A DNA stretch of 29,757 nucleotides from an uncultured Dorea sp. (GTDB lineage Bacteria > Bacillota > Clostridia > Lachnospirales > Lachnospiraceae): positions 1 through 29,757 of the forward strand of contig CAJUBG010000047.1 in assembly GCA_910584575.1 (NCBI GenBank). Direction: 5' to 3'. Shown in pieces: positions 15,012 through 23,130 of this stretch; positions within the stretch are counted from its first letter, which is position 1; each line of letters begins with the position of its first letter. The notes under the pieces were generated by a model. The model worked only from the letters and a program-made list of their open reading frames with translations, had not been told where the DNA came from and did no database searches. A program made the position numbers and the translations under genes.

Positions 15012-16790
15012 ATGAAAATGCGACAATTTTTGACCGCGCTGGCTGCGCTTGTAATGATGTGCTGGTATTTTACTGTATCTACAGCAAAAGCGGACGACCC
15101 GACAGTGGAAGCGCCGGCGTTTTCCGCCCGCATAGAATATTCCTCCCAGGGTTATATTGTAAAGGGCACATTTACAGAATTCCCTCCCGACATCAGACGC
15201 GCCGAAACCCTCTATTCACTGGATGGCGAGACCTATCAAAGCTCTGGAGAGGAATGGCACATAACAAACTGGAGTGACGGCCCCTGGACTGACTGGGACG
15301 AAGCTATGCTGGAAAAATTCCAGAACCAGACCTGCCTCCACTCCAATACCGAGCCGCTGAAAAGCTATCTCGCAGGGAAACTGGACTGCTTCTATGTAAA
15401 ATTGCGCCTTACCAGGGAAAACGGAATAACCTATAACACCCAGGCGGCGGTGATTGAGCGAGGCGCCTCAAGTCCGGTTCCGGAGGAAATGACTCCCATT
15501 GCAGGGTTCGCCCCTTCCCTGCGCGTTAAGACCTTCCGGCCGTTCTCCTATTACGGCAGGTATGAGATTACCGTGAGCGAGGATGCCACAGATGAGGAGA
15601 TTTCTGCATTTTTACCGGATACGCTTCCGATTCAAATCGATCTTCTAAAAGGAATTGACGCTGTCGCCAACGGTATCATTGACTGTCCCGTTACGTGGAA
15701 GCCTTTATCCAATCTCCGGCTTACCGCAGGCGAAAGCGTGACAATCCCGGATGCAGCCGAAGAAATTGTGATTGCCGCCGGTACGGTGCTGGACACGCCG
15801 CTAGGTGGTTTTCAGTTGAATGAAGCATTGGGAATCAATCAGCATGGCATGAACGACGAGGTGAGACTGGTTCTGAACGTTATAGAAAAAGGCAGCAGTC
15901 CATCAGGCGCATTGGCATGTGATTTCAATGGACTGGATGTGGCATTTCACCAGAAGCCAACAGGCGCCACAGCGATTCGGGCATATACCTTGTCTGAGGG
16001 CGATACAGAATGGACAGAGCTTCTCAATCCTCCTCTGCTTGAGGCGGTCAACTCTCAGCCCTCTACCGCAAGCAGCGGTTACGCATACGTGTTAGACAAT
16101 ACTCATGAACTATACCAGTCTTATATGGCCGCCCAAACCGAGGGCAGAGAACCTACCCCCTTCTTTATCGGTCTTAAAATCGAGGGAGGCGTCTATGACG
16201 GCCAACAGCTTATACTTGCGTGGCCGGACACCTATGACCTTCCTCTTGACCTGCCAAAATTGGGCGGCTCAGGAGGAAACGAGGACAACGCAGGCGCTAA
16301 TAATAAGGGCGACGCCACAGATGAGGGACAGAGGCCGAAGCTGCCGCAGGATACTGAAGGAGACGGGCAGCTAAAGACGCCTTCCCAGAATACCGGTGGG
16401 GAGGGACAGCCAAGTGCGCCTTCCCAGAATACTGATGGGGCGGGGCAGCAGAGTGCGCCTTCTCAGAATACGAACGTGAAGGTTGATAGCGTTGTACCTT
16501 TATTCGGGAACTCCGGCATGAAAAAAACGCAAAATAAGAGTGAGCCGCAGATAGCCGACGGATATGATACTGCACCGCAGACTTCCACGACGATGCAAGA
16601 CGCAGAAGGCACAACTGCTAAAGAAAGCACTCCACTCCCAACCTCTCCGAAAAACGCAGGAAGCGGCGCGCCGGCCAAGGGCCACACACCAATGCCGCGC
16701 CTTGCAGCTTTTACCCTTATCATCGTCGTTCTCTGTATCGCCGGCCTTTTCATTGCCGCAACTGTAAGAAAACGAACAATGCAACATTAG
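15012..16790 (+). CDS. Secreted, C-terminally membrane-anchored repeat protein, function unknown
   Basis: A 592-residue extracellular protein. The signal peptide has a hydrophobic core, FLTALAALVMMCWYFTVSTA, with cleavage near TAKA-DD (about 27). Residues about 28-415 form a beta-rich extracellular part with many aromatic and acidic residues and no family I recognise. Residues about 420-555 are a low-complexity Gly/Asn/Gln/Ser/Pro/Thr stalk with three copies of a 13-residue unit (GxGQxxxPSQNTx). A final membrane helix (about 563-584, LAAFTLIIVVLCIAGLFIAA) is followed by basic RKRTMQH. No LPxTG is seen, so anchoring is by the helix. GGAG lies 9 bases before the ATG at 15012; an ATG at 14997 is less likely. 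It lies between two signalling pairs, so it may be their target, a co-sensor or a surface factor (inference). Confidence 0.85.
   Translation: MKMRQFLTALAALVMMCWYFTVSTAKADDPTVEAPAFSARIEYSSQGYIVKGTFTEFPPDIRRAETLYSLDGETYQSSGEEWHITNWSDGPWTDWDEAMLEKFQNQTCLHSNTEPLKSYLAGKLDCFYVKLRLTRENGITYNTQAAVIERGASSPVPEEMTPIAGFAPSLRVKTFRPFSYYGRYEITVSEDATDEEISAFLPDTLPIQIDLLKGIDAVANGIIDCPVTWKPLSNLRLTAGESVTIPDAAEEIVIAAGTVLDTPLGGFQLNEALGINQHGMNDEVRLVLNVIEKGSSPSGALACDFNGLDVAFHQKPTGATAIRAYTLSEGDTEWTELLNPPLLEAVNSQPSTASSGYAYVLDNTHELYQSYMAAQTEGREPTPFFIGLKIEGGVYDGQQLILAWPDTYDLPLDLPKLGGSGGNEDNAGANNKGDATDEGQRPKLPQDTEGDGQLKTPSQNTGGEGQPSAPSQNTDGAGQQSAPSQNTNVKVDSVVPLFGNSGMKKTQNKSEPQIADGYDTAPQTSTTMQDAEGTTAKESTPLPTSPKNAGSGAPAKGHTPMPRLAAFTLIIVVLCIAGLFIAATVRKRTMQH
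16351..16470 (+). repeat. 39-bp in-frame tandem repeat in the secreted protein
   Basis: Three imperfect copies of a 39-base unit encode the 13-residue pattern GxGQxxxPSQNTx in the surface stalk. Copies differ mostly at third positions and a few residues, so copy number could change by slippage. Confidence 0.7.
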
Positions 16791-18700
16791 GGACAAGCAG
16801 GGAACTCCATAATAAATTCCGTCCCTTTTCCCACGGCGGATTGGGCGCTGATTGTACCGCCCAACTCCGCCATGATACTCCTCGCAATGTACAGCCCAAG
16901 CCCGGTGCCGGTCCCTCGGTTATTCTCTCCTACATAAAATCTCTGGAAAATGTGAGGCAGTTCCTCCGGTGAAATCCCGCAGCCTGTGTCCTTCAAAGCC
17001 ACATAGATTTTACTGCCTTTCATCCATGCTGATACCGTTATGCTTCCATTGCAGGGCGTTGCCCTTAACGCATTGTAAATAAGATTCTCAAACAGAATAT
17101 TTATCTTTTCCGGCCAGGCCATCAGGAACGCCTCCTGTTTTGGAGACTCCAGGAAAAAATGTACTGACCGGACTTCGGCTTCTCCATGGTAAGTATCGTA
17201 AACCTCTGAAAGTATCTCGTGAAGCGACATCCGAACCCGTTCCCCTTCGATTTTATCCAACGCATTAATGGCAGAAAGCCCCTGAAGACGCCGCGCCATT
17301 TCCTGCTGTCTGGCTTCTGCCTGGTCAAGATAACCCTGCAACTCCATATCCACTCCCACTCCGCTTTTGCGGATGGCGCGAATGAAAGACTGGGTGGCAA
17401 ATACGGGCGCTTTTAAATCGTGGGCCATGTCAGAAAAAAACGCCTTGCGCTCTTGCAAAAGCTGAGTAACTTCCTCCGTACGCTTTTTCACCTGTTCTTC
17501 TAAATGATTGGTGAGTATCGCATTTTCCCTGAGAATACGGCGGCTGCGCAAAACCATCATAGCGCCGAACAATATCACCAGCAAAAGGCCGCACCACTCA
17601 AACTGCCAGAAAAACCGAATCGGTTCAAACCGGTTGGAAAATATGAGATTGGTAAACAGTCCTGCCCCAAACACGAGACAGCACGTCAATGTGTACTGGC
17701 TCTCCCTGCTTTGCGCCATGATACCCTGCAGCGTGAAAAACGCCGCGCAGCAAAAGGTAAAAATGTAATAAAAATCTGTCAGCCTCCCATGGATAAAAAC
17801 CGCACAGGGCATAAACGGAATAAGCAAACTTAAAGGTAACAGTACCAGCGGCAGCAAGAGCAGCGCCGGACGTATCCGCCTCCATGCTCTGCCGCTATCC
17901 GAGCCGGAGGCCAGAGCAGTAAGCTGCACCACACAGAAGCACAGGCAATATAATGCCACATTCTGCACCAGGAACCAATACTGTACCGCGGCCATGGAAA
18001 AAAGATATACAAAGTATCGGAACATATAGACAGAGTAACAACAGCATAAAAACCCGAACCAGCGGCTTAAACCGCCTCCTGTCCGCCACAAAAACATTGT
18101 GAATACCGCCAGAGACAGCGGTACAAGGAAGGCAAGGGCGTAGGCAAAGCTTTGAATACTGCCCATCCTCCGGATTGTTTCTTCCGTGCCCAGAGCAGGC
18201 GGAAAATACATTCCGCTGTAATATCCCTGTTCTGATAACGTCTCTACAGTCAGTTTATGGTCGCCTGGCGTCAGCAGGAACGTAATCTGTCCGTTACCCT
18301 CCCCCTCGTCAAGCCGTATTCCATCCAGGGAAATCTCATACTTGACAGCAAGCCGTGGAAAATCCACAGACACAAGCTGAGGGGCGCCGACATAGCGCAG
18401 AAGCATCTGATAGCGCGCACGGCCATGGGGCGATACTGATATATCGCCTCGCTGAAGATTTGAAAATTCGCCAATATAGGTAGGCTTGTCCGTTACACGT
18501 CCATCTGAAAGAAGCCATCCGTCAATCAGAAAGACGGGAGTATCCCTCTCAAACTCCCTCTCTGTTAATGTTATCATACCGGATTTTCCGTAGGGAGGCG
18601 GCGTCTGGTATTTATTGTCCATATAAAATATCATAGTAAAAAAGACCGCCACAACAGTCAAAGCTGCCAACGACTGCAGCAGCGCCTTTTGCTGTTTCAT
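16787..18700 (-). CDS. 7TM-type sensor histidine kinase (7TMR-DISM-like)
   Basis: Large sensor kinase, 637 residues, likely partner of the fusion regulator upstream. One membrane helix (about 10-27) leads to an extracellular beta-rich domain (about 40-180, with TPVFLIDGWLLSDGRV and ITFLLTPGDHKLTVETLS, resembling 7TMR-DISM extracellular domains). Then come about seven membrane helices (185-385), a coiled coil (388-418), the H-box FFSDMAHDLKAPVFA with His427, the N-box FENLIYNALRA, the G1 box DTGCGIS, the F-box IFQRFYVG and the G2 box GTGLGLYIA. AAGGAG lies before the ATG at 18700, only 14 bases after the regulator stop. Its stop codon overlaps that of the convergent secreted-protein gene. The ligand is unknown; a bound extracellular ligand or the neighbouring surface protein are possibilities. 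Confidence 0.9.
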   Translation of the reverse strand: MKQQKALLQSLAALTVVAVFFTMIFYMDNKYQTPPPYGKSGMITLTEREFERDTPVFLIDGWLLSDGRVTDKPTYIGEFSNLQRGDISVSPHGRARYQMLLRYVGAPQLVSVDFPRLAVKYEISLDGIRLDEGEGNGQITFLLTPGDHKLTVETLSEQGYYSGMYFPPALGTEETIRRMGSIQSFAYALAFLVPLSLAVFTMFLWRTGGGLSRWFGFLCCCYSVYMFRYFVYLFSMAAVQYWFLVQNVALYCLCFCVVQLTALASGSDSGRAWRRIRPALLLLPLVLLPLSLLIPFMPCAVFIHGRLTDFYYIFTFCCAAFFTLQGIMAQSRESQYTLTCCLVFGAGLFTNLIFSNRFEPIRFFWQFEWCGLLLVILFGAMMVLRSRRILRENAILTNHLEEQVKKRTEEVTQLLQERKAFFSDMAHDLKAPVFATQSFIRAIRKSGVGVDMELQGYLDQAEARQQEMARRLQGLSAINALDKIEGERVRMSLHEILSEVYDTYHGEAEVRSVHFFLESPKQEAFLMAWPEKINILFENLIYNALRATPCNGSITVSAWMKGSKIYVALKDTGCGISPEELPHIFQRFYVGENNRGTGTGLGLYIARSIMAELGGTISAQSAVGKGTEFIMEFPACP

Positions 18701-18714
18701 AAGCGCCTCTCCTT

Positions 18715-20166
18715 CTAATCTGGCGAAACAAAGCGATAGCCCTGTCCCCATACTGTCTCAATGAAATGATGGGCTTCCCACGCCTTATCAAGCTTCCTCC
18801 GAAGACGGGACATGTGTATCTGCGCCATCTGCCGGTCGTCCCCAGGCTGACTGCCAAAGACCATCTCAAAGACCTCCTCCGGCGAAAAAATCTGTCCCGC
18901 ATGTTCTGAAAGACACCACAAAATATCAAACTCTGCAGAGGTCAGGGACAATTCTTTTCCATCCATCAGCCCCCTGCGTTCTGCCAAGTCAAGGAGAAGC
19001 GGGCCGTAACGGAACTGAGTACGGCTTTGCCGAGCCCTGGAAAGCCTGATACGGGTTTCCACCTTAGCCCAAAAGAGTTCAGGGGGAGTATCCTTGGTAA
19101 TATAATCTATGCCGCCGGCTGCAAAGCCCTCTAACTGCCTGTCTGATTCAGTAAGGCAGCTCAGGAAGATAATCGGTACGTCCATCAGGCCGCGAAGCCT
19201 TTTACAAATAGAGAAGCCATCCTCGCCGGAAAGCATCACGTCTAACAGTATACAGTCACAAGGCCCATCTGACGCCATCTTAAGAGCCTCCCCGCCATTT
19301 TGTGCCATATCAACAATACAGCCATGGGCACGCAGTATTTCTGCCCAATAGGTACGTTCATCCAAATCGTCGTCCACTAACAGAATCCTCCAGGCGCTGT
19401 CCAAACGTTCCCCAGATACCGCCGGATCTCCGCCAGACCTGAGCATTTTCGTCCCTGTCTGATGTAAAAAATGCATATACGCCTCTTGAACCTGACTGCG
19501 CCGTTGTCTCGATACCGGAATATTATGCCCATTCTTCGTCGCGATACAATTTACATCAATAGCCTGAACATAACTGAGGTTGACAAGATAAGCACGGTGA
19601 GTCTTAATAAACTCCGGCCTGTCCAGATGCTTCTTCTCAAAATCTGCCAGAGCCGCGGTTATTTCATGAATGACGCCGTCTTCCAAATGGAACGATACTG
19701 TCTTATCAATAACCTCCACATACTCAAGTCTTGAAAAAACAACTCTGACAACCCCTTTACGGCTCTTTAGCACAAAGCCCTGCTCTCCCTGTACGAACAG
19801 CTTGCTCTCGACACTGTCTAACAGGGGAAAAAGGGAATTCTCATCTACCGGCTTTAGCAGATAATAGTACGCTCTCACACTGTAACTTTCCACGGCAAAT
19901 TCCGACGACGCGGATATAAAGATAATCTCGACATTTTTGTCCAGCTCTCTCAGCTCACGCGCCGCCTGCGCACCGCCTCCCCCTGACATGAGCGCATCTA
20001 GCAAAACAAGGTCGTATTCCCCGCCTTCAAGCTCGCACAGGAAATCAGTAATGTTACAATAAGAGTGGCAGTCAATACTTACCCCACGGCTTGACTGATA
20101 TTTTGCAATCTCCCCTGAAAGACGGGCTAACTCCTGCTCATCTTCATCGCAAATTGCTATCCGCAT
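18715..20166 (-). CDS. Fusion response regulator REC-LytTR-REC-winged helix
   Basis: A 483-residue protein made of two complete response regulators. The first is a receiver (about 2-120, phospho-acceptor Asp57 in LVLLDALMSGGG, Lys105 in YLLKPVDEN) with a LytTR DNA-binding domain (about 131-236, LEYVEVIDKTVSFHLEDG, KTHRAYLVNLSYV). After a short linker comes a second receiver (about 259-375, LLVDDD, Asp309 in ILLDVMLSGEDG, Lys358 in YITKDTPPE) with an OmpR-type winged helix (about 386-481, LTSAEFDILWCLSEH, HMSRLRRKLDKA, ending VWGQGYRF). Both sites look competent. AGGAGG lies 8 bases before the ATG. It is followed by the 7TM-type kinase in one operon. The first half is a paralogue of the neighbouring LytTR regulator. 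No frameshift or stop separates the halves. Confidence 0.93.
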   Translation of the reverse strand: MRIAICDEDEQELARLSGEIAKYQSSRGVSIDCHSYCNITDFLCELEGGEYDLVLLDALMSGGGGAQAARELRELDKNVEIIFISASSEFAVESYSVRAYYYLLKPVDENSLFPLLDSVESKLFVQGEQGFVLKSRKGVVRVVFSRLEYVEVIDKTVSFHLEDGVIHEITAALADFEKKHLDRPEFIKTHRAYLVNLSYVQAIDVNCIATKNGHNIPVSRQRRSQVQEAYMHFLHQTGTKMLRSGGDPAVSGERLDSAWRILLVDDDLDERTYWAEILRAHGCIVDMAQNGGEALKMASDGPCDCILLDVMLSGEDGFSICKRLRGLMDVPIIFLSCLTESDRQLEGFAAGGIDYITKDTPPELFWAKVETRIRLSRARQSRTQFRYGPLLLDLAERRGLMDGKELSLTSAEFDILWCLSEHAGQIFSPEEVFEMVFGSQPGDDRQMAQIHMSRLRRKLDKAWEAHHFIETVWGQGYRFVSPD

Positions 20167-20204
20167 GGTTTAAACCTCCTACTACAAATCTTTATACTTA
20201 TGAT

Positions 20205-20233
20205 ACCATACCACATTCTGAGTCTGCAATCAA
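20205..20233 (-). promoter_or_regulatory. Candidate promoter of the fusion-regulator operon
   Basis: On the minus strand TTGATT and TATGGT are separated by 17 bases, about 40-65 bases before the regulator ATG and its AGGAGG site. A good sigma-A fit at -35 and an acceptable -10. Confidence 0.45.
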
Positions 20234-20342
20234 ATGCCTGTCGGATGTAAAAAATCCGGATAAATATACTGGTTATTGTAGGTGCTGCATGGTATAATTC
20301 TGTATATTGGTATGGATAATGTATAATTGAAAGAGGTTCATT

Positions 20343-20389
20343 ATGAAAATGTAAAACGGATTCATCCGTTGAAGCAGCGAGATGTCTAA
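20343..20389 (+). pseudogene. Remnant of an MNT-type nucleotidyltransferase start
   Basis: Just upstream of the HEPN gene an ATG at 20343 has a well-placed AGAGG. Its frame stops after three codons. One missing A in the following A-run would restore MKNVKRIHPLKQRDV, which looks like the N-terminus of the small nucleotidyltransferases that pair with HEPN proteins. That frame ends at a TAA (20387-20389), with none of the GSxxxxxxxxxSDxD core present. The reading is short, so the assignment rests on position, ribosome site and this one segment. Confidence 0.45.
20355..20370. repeat. Short perfect dyad inside the MNT remnant
   Basis: AACGGA-TTCA-TCCGTT, a 6-bp stem with a 4-base loop. It falls in the remnant coding stretch, so it may be coincidental; it could form an RNA hairpin 44 bases before the HEPN start. 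Confidence 0.3.
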
Positions 20390-20413
20390 CCGTCGTATAC
20401 AGGAGGCGCTGAT

Positions 20414-20869
20414 ATGTGTGATATCCGTTTTTTCAAATCTGCATATCATTGTTATGATGTTGCTGCAAAACTAATGACTTATTATAAGCAGGATGAAATG
20501 TACTTAAATGACGTTGCTTATAATTTGCAACAGTGTATTGAAAAAACACTAACGGCTTTTTTAGAATGTAAGGGAGTTACGATTCCACAGACACATAGTA
20601 TCCATAAATTGGTTTCTATGTCCAAAAATAATGGTTCTGCCGTAATCATAACCGATTGGATTGAAGCCAATCAATATGAAATTGAAACCTGGGAGTCTGA
20701 CACCAGATATAATTTTGATATGACTCTCGAATTTGAACGTATTCAATCCGGACTTAAAGAATTCAAACATTTTCTGGATAAAAATCACTTAAATTATATA
20801 TTGAATCCAGAACTCGATGAAGCCATGAAAGACAAGCTAAAAACAAAACTTCCGCAAACACTTCCATAG
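20414..20869 (+). CDS. HEPN domain protein
   Basis: A 151-residue all-helical protein of the HEPN superfamily (PF05168-like). The core has YNLQQCIEKTLTAFLECKG (about 36-54), then THSIHKLVSM, and SDTRYNFDM near residue 98, which corresponds to the conserved RY motif of this family. Such proteins usually work with a minimal nucleotidyltransferase as a two-gene toxin-antitoxin pair (HepT/MNT); some are RNases. Here the partner gene appears broken (remnant at 20343-20389), so the protein is either solitary or inactive. AGGAGG stands 7 bases before the ATG. Two imperfect TATTACAGC repeats follow the stop (20893-20901 and 20918-20926). Confidence 0.8.
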   Translation: MCDIRFFKSAYHCYDVAAKLMTYYKQDEMYLNDVAYNLQQCIEKTLTAFLECKGVTIPQTHSIHKLVSMSKNNGSAVIITDWIEANQYEIETWESDTRYNFDMTLEFERIQSGLKEFKHFLDKNHLNYILNPELDEAMKDKLKTKLPQTLP

Positions 20870-20952
20870 AGGATGATTTTGAATGGAACTGTTATTACAG
20901 CATTTTCAAAAAACAGCTATTACAGCCATAGTATTATGAAAGGCAAAAAAAC

Positions 20953-21657
20953 ATGAAAATAAATCTTGTATTTGATATCGACGATACAATGTACGACCTG
21001 ATGGCGCCATTTAAGAAAGCCCATGAACATTTTTTTGCAGACAGGGTCAATGCAGACCCTACGGAACTGTTTAAAAAATCAAGAATCTATTCTGACATTA
21101 TATTAGAGCGAGAAAAAAATGGGGAGATATCCAGTAGAGATTCCTTCCATGAACGACTCCGTATGACATACCAGGATGTGGGGCTTAACATCAAGCGGGA
21201 AGAAAGCGACGGATTTGAAGCTGAGTATCGTTATTACCAGACTAATATCGAAATGTTTGATTTTATGAGAGAGGTTTTGGACTATTGTAAAGAGGCAGAC
21301 CTTCCTATTGCTGTATTGACTAATGGGAACTATACGGGACAGTGGAGAAAAGCAGAGGCTCTGAACCTTCAAAAATGGTTTTCGCCGGAACAGATTTTTA
21401 TCTCCGGAGAGATTGGCTATCATAAGCCAGATGTCCGTGCGTTTCAGGCTGTCGCTGAGCGTATGCATTTTCAGCCGGATCAGACCTGGTATGTGGGGGA
21501 TACTTATGAATCGGATATCGCAGGGGCGTCTCAGGCAGGGTGGCACACAATCTGGCTCAATCACCGGATGCGCACCTGCCCTGATAAAAATTGTACTGCG
21601 GATAAAGAGATACACGAAGGAATTTTTCTGCTTCCCATCATAAAAGCACTTTTGTAA
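20953..21657 (+). CDS. HAD superfamily hydrolase (subfamily IA)
   Basis: Predicted cytoplasmic phosphatase of 234 residues. HAD motif I is DIDDT at 8-12 with nucleophile Asp8 and acid/base Asp10, motif II is LTNG, motif III is the Lys of GYHKPD, and motif IV is YVGDTYESDIAGASQAGW. The helical cap (about 17-95) is of type C1, as in phosphoglycolate-phosphatase and YjjG-like enzymes, but the substrate cannot be told. A weak GAAAGG lies 9 bases before the ATG. It is monocistronic; a 290-base gap rich in inverted repeats separates it from the methyltransferase. Confidence 0.9.
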   Translation: MKINLVFDIDDTMYDLMAPFKKAHEHFFADRVNADPTELFKKSRIYSDIILEREKNGEISSRDSFHERLRMTYQDVGLNIKREESDGFEAEYRYYQTNIEMFDFMREVLDYCKEADLPIAVLTNGNYTGQWRKAEALNLQKWFSPEQIFISGEIGYHKPDVRAFQAVAERMHFQPDQTWYVGDTYESDIAGASQAGWHTIWLNHRMRTCPDKNCTADKEIHEGIFLLPIIKALL

Positions 21658-21949
21658 GTTATGCCATCTTTGACTTTTGCGGATTTAATATGCTCTAAAT
21701 CTCCTAATGTAAACCATAACTATCAATTTGAATCTGTTAAAATCTTAGTCTGTTACCACCCGTTATAGGATGATATTAAAATCTGTGGGAAGCCTTGAAA
21801 ACAAAGGGTTTATCGCAGTTTGCCCACCTTATCCCTTTGTACGGTTTTACACAATTTTACCCTTGCTCTCACACTTTATAAGGGCAAAAACAAGGGAAGT
21901 TAAATCTGCTAACAGATGGTTATTACTATAAAAAGCGGAGGTAAAGAAT
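21658..21949. other. Gene-free stretch with inverted repeats
   Basis: No coding sequence is supported. It holds an inverted repeat ACAAAGGG/CCCTTTGT (21801-21808 and 21833-21840). It also holds an imperfect stem of CCCTTG with CAAGGG, ending in the 20-bp repeat at 21879-21898, and the ribosome site GGAGG for the methyltransferase. It may be the left boundary of a small inserted gene cassette. Confidence 0.45.
21879..21898 (+). repeat. 20-bp direct repeat, left copy
   Basis: TAAGGGCAAAAACAAGGGAA, identical to 22882-22901. The two copies flank the methyltransferase gene about 1 kb apart. Confidence 0.75.
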
Positions 21950-22750
21950 ATGGCAATAAAAGGACTGGGATGGACATTTGATACAGTAGCAGAACAATAC
22001 GATATGTGGCGACCCACATATGTTCCTGAATTGTTTAATGATATTTTTGAGTATTCAAATATATCCTCAAAAAGCTGTGCGCTCGAAATAGGAATCGGTA
22101 CAGGGCAGGCGACAAAGCCTATATTGGAAACAGGATGTAATATTATGGCTGTTGAGATTGGAAAAAATCTTACCGAGCTTACACGACACAAGTTTAAAGA
22201 TTACAGCAATATCTCGATAGTGAATTCATCATTTCAATCTTATGTCTGTGAAAATGATTCATTTGATCTTGTTTATTCTGCCAGCGCTTTTCATTGGATA
22301 GATGAGGAGGAGGGGTATTGTAGGGTACATGATATTCTGAAATCTAACGGTACATTCGCAAGATTTGCAAGTCATCCGTTTTATTGTTTTGAGGGGCAGG
22401 AAGAATTGGCAGACAGAATCCAATATGTTTATTTCAGACATTATCCAAATCCAACCGGCGCGACATCGCCGAAGCCGATAGGAAGATATACGGAGGAAGA
22501 TGCAAAAAGACGATCCGATATAGCAAAAAAATATGGCTTTGTCGATATTGAAACCAAAGTGTATTATCGAGATCTGATCTATCGTTCTGACAAATACATA
22601 AACCGGCTGGCAATAGAAAGCGATAAAATTGCTTTAGAAAGTCATGTGAGAAATCAATTTCTAAAAGATATTAAGGATGTCGTAGACGAATATGGAGGGA
22701 AAATTACAATTCGAGATATGATTGACCTGAATCTTGCGCGAAAATTGTAG
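21950..22750 (+). CDS. Class I SAM-dependent methyltransferase
   Basis: A 266-residue methyltransferase with a Rossmann core. Motif I is LEIGIGTGQAT (about 45-55), AVEI gives the acidic residue that ends beta 2, and DLVYSASAFHWID is the beta-4 region (about 108-121). The start WTFDTVAEQYDMWRPTYVPEL matches the UbiE/Methyltransf_11-like group that acts on small molecules. The AFHW motif is shared with trans-aconitate-methyltransferase-like enzymes. The substrate is unknown. GGAGG lies 8 bases before the ATG. It is flanked by direct repeats and hairpins and is followed by a strong hairpin, so it looks like a one-gene unit, possibly acquired. Confidence 0.92.
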   Translation: MAIKGLGWTFDTVAEQYDMWRPTYVPELFNDIFEYSNISSKSCALEIGIGTGQATKPILETGCNIMAVEIGKNLTELTRHKFKDYSNISIVNSSFQSYVCENDSFDLVYSASAFHWIDEEEGYCRVHDILKSNGTFARFASHPFYCFEGQEELADRIQYVYFRHYPNPTGATSPKPIGRYTEEDAKRRSDIAKKYGFVDIETKVYYRDLIYRSDKYINRLAIESDKIALESHVRNQFLKDIKDVVDEYGGKITIRDMIDLNLARKL

Positions 22751-22762
22751 GAACAAATGGCG

Positions 22763-22791
22763 CTTGGCACAAACCATAGGTTTGTGCCAAG
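22763..22791 (+). terminator. Perfect 13-bp hairpin after the methyltransferase gene
   Basis: CTTGGCACAAACC, a 3-base loop, then GGTTTGTGCCAAG, beginning 12 bases after the stop. The stem is strong but only GGTGTATTT follows, so it is a weak classical terminator; it could also be a repeat-element end. Confidence 0.6.
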
Positions 22792-22861
22792 GGTGTATTT
22801 CGCTCTCAAACGCCGAGGGCTTATTACCCGCCGAAGAAGCAGTTTGGTGTTCAGATAAAAA

Positions 22862-22903
22862 TTTTCCCTTGTTTCGGTTCGTAAGGGCAAAAACAAGGGA
22901 AAA
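22862..22903. repeat. 13-bp perfect inverted repeat containing the right 20-bp direct repeat
   Basis: TTTTCCCTTGTTT and AAACAAGGGAAAA with 16 bases between them. The right arm includes the second copy of the 20-bp repeat (22882-22901). A less perfect version of the same structure lies before the gene (about 21856-21899). Confidence 0.7.
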
Positions 22904-23007
22904 CGCATATGGTTTGTGCATTTAACAAACGAAACGTCTTGAAAATACGGCGTTTTCAGAGAATGGCTAAGACAAATTCCAATTTAACTGTATATGATAT
23001 TTCTTTA
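22904..23007. other. Short gene-free stretch before IS66, ending in target duplication
   Basis: I see no gene. The last eight bases, TTTCTTTA at 23000-23007, are the left copy of the IS66 target-site duplication. Confidence 0.6.
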
Positions 23008-23030
23008 GTAAACGGTAGATAGTTCGTACC
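23008..23030 (+). repeat. IS66 left terminal inverted repeat
   Basis: Pairs with 24082-24104 at 21 of 23 positions and abuts the left target duplication. Confidence 0.9.
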
Positions 23031-23130
23031 TCGACTATGGCGGCAAAATGTGTGACAATAGACTATATTTCTATCAGGGGTATTAAAAGTTAAGTCTCAA
23101 CTTTTGATACCGCTATACGGAGGTAAGTCT

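Noticed and set aside
15002..15277. Alternative frame over the start of the secreted protein as a small peptide (pheromone) gene
   Set aside because: The translated sequence lacks pheromone features and the overlapping frame has a real signal peptide and ribosome site.
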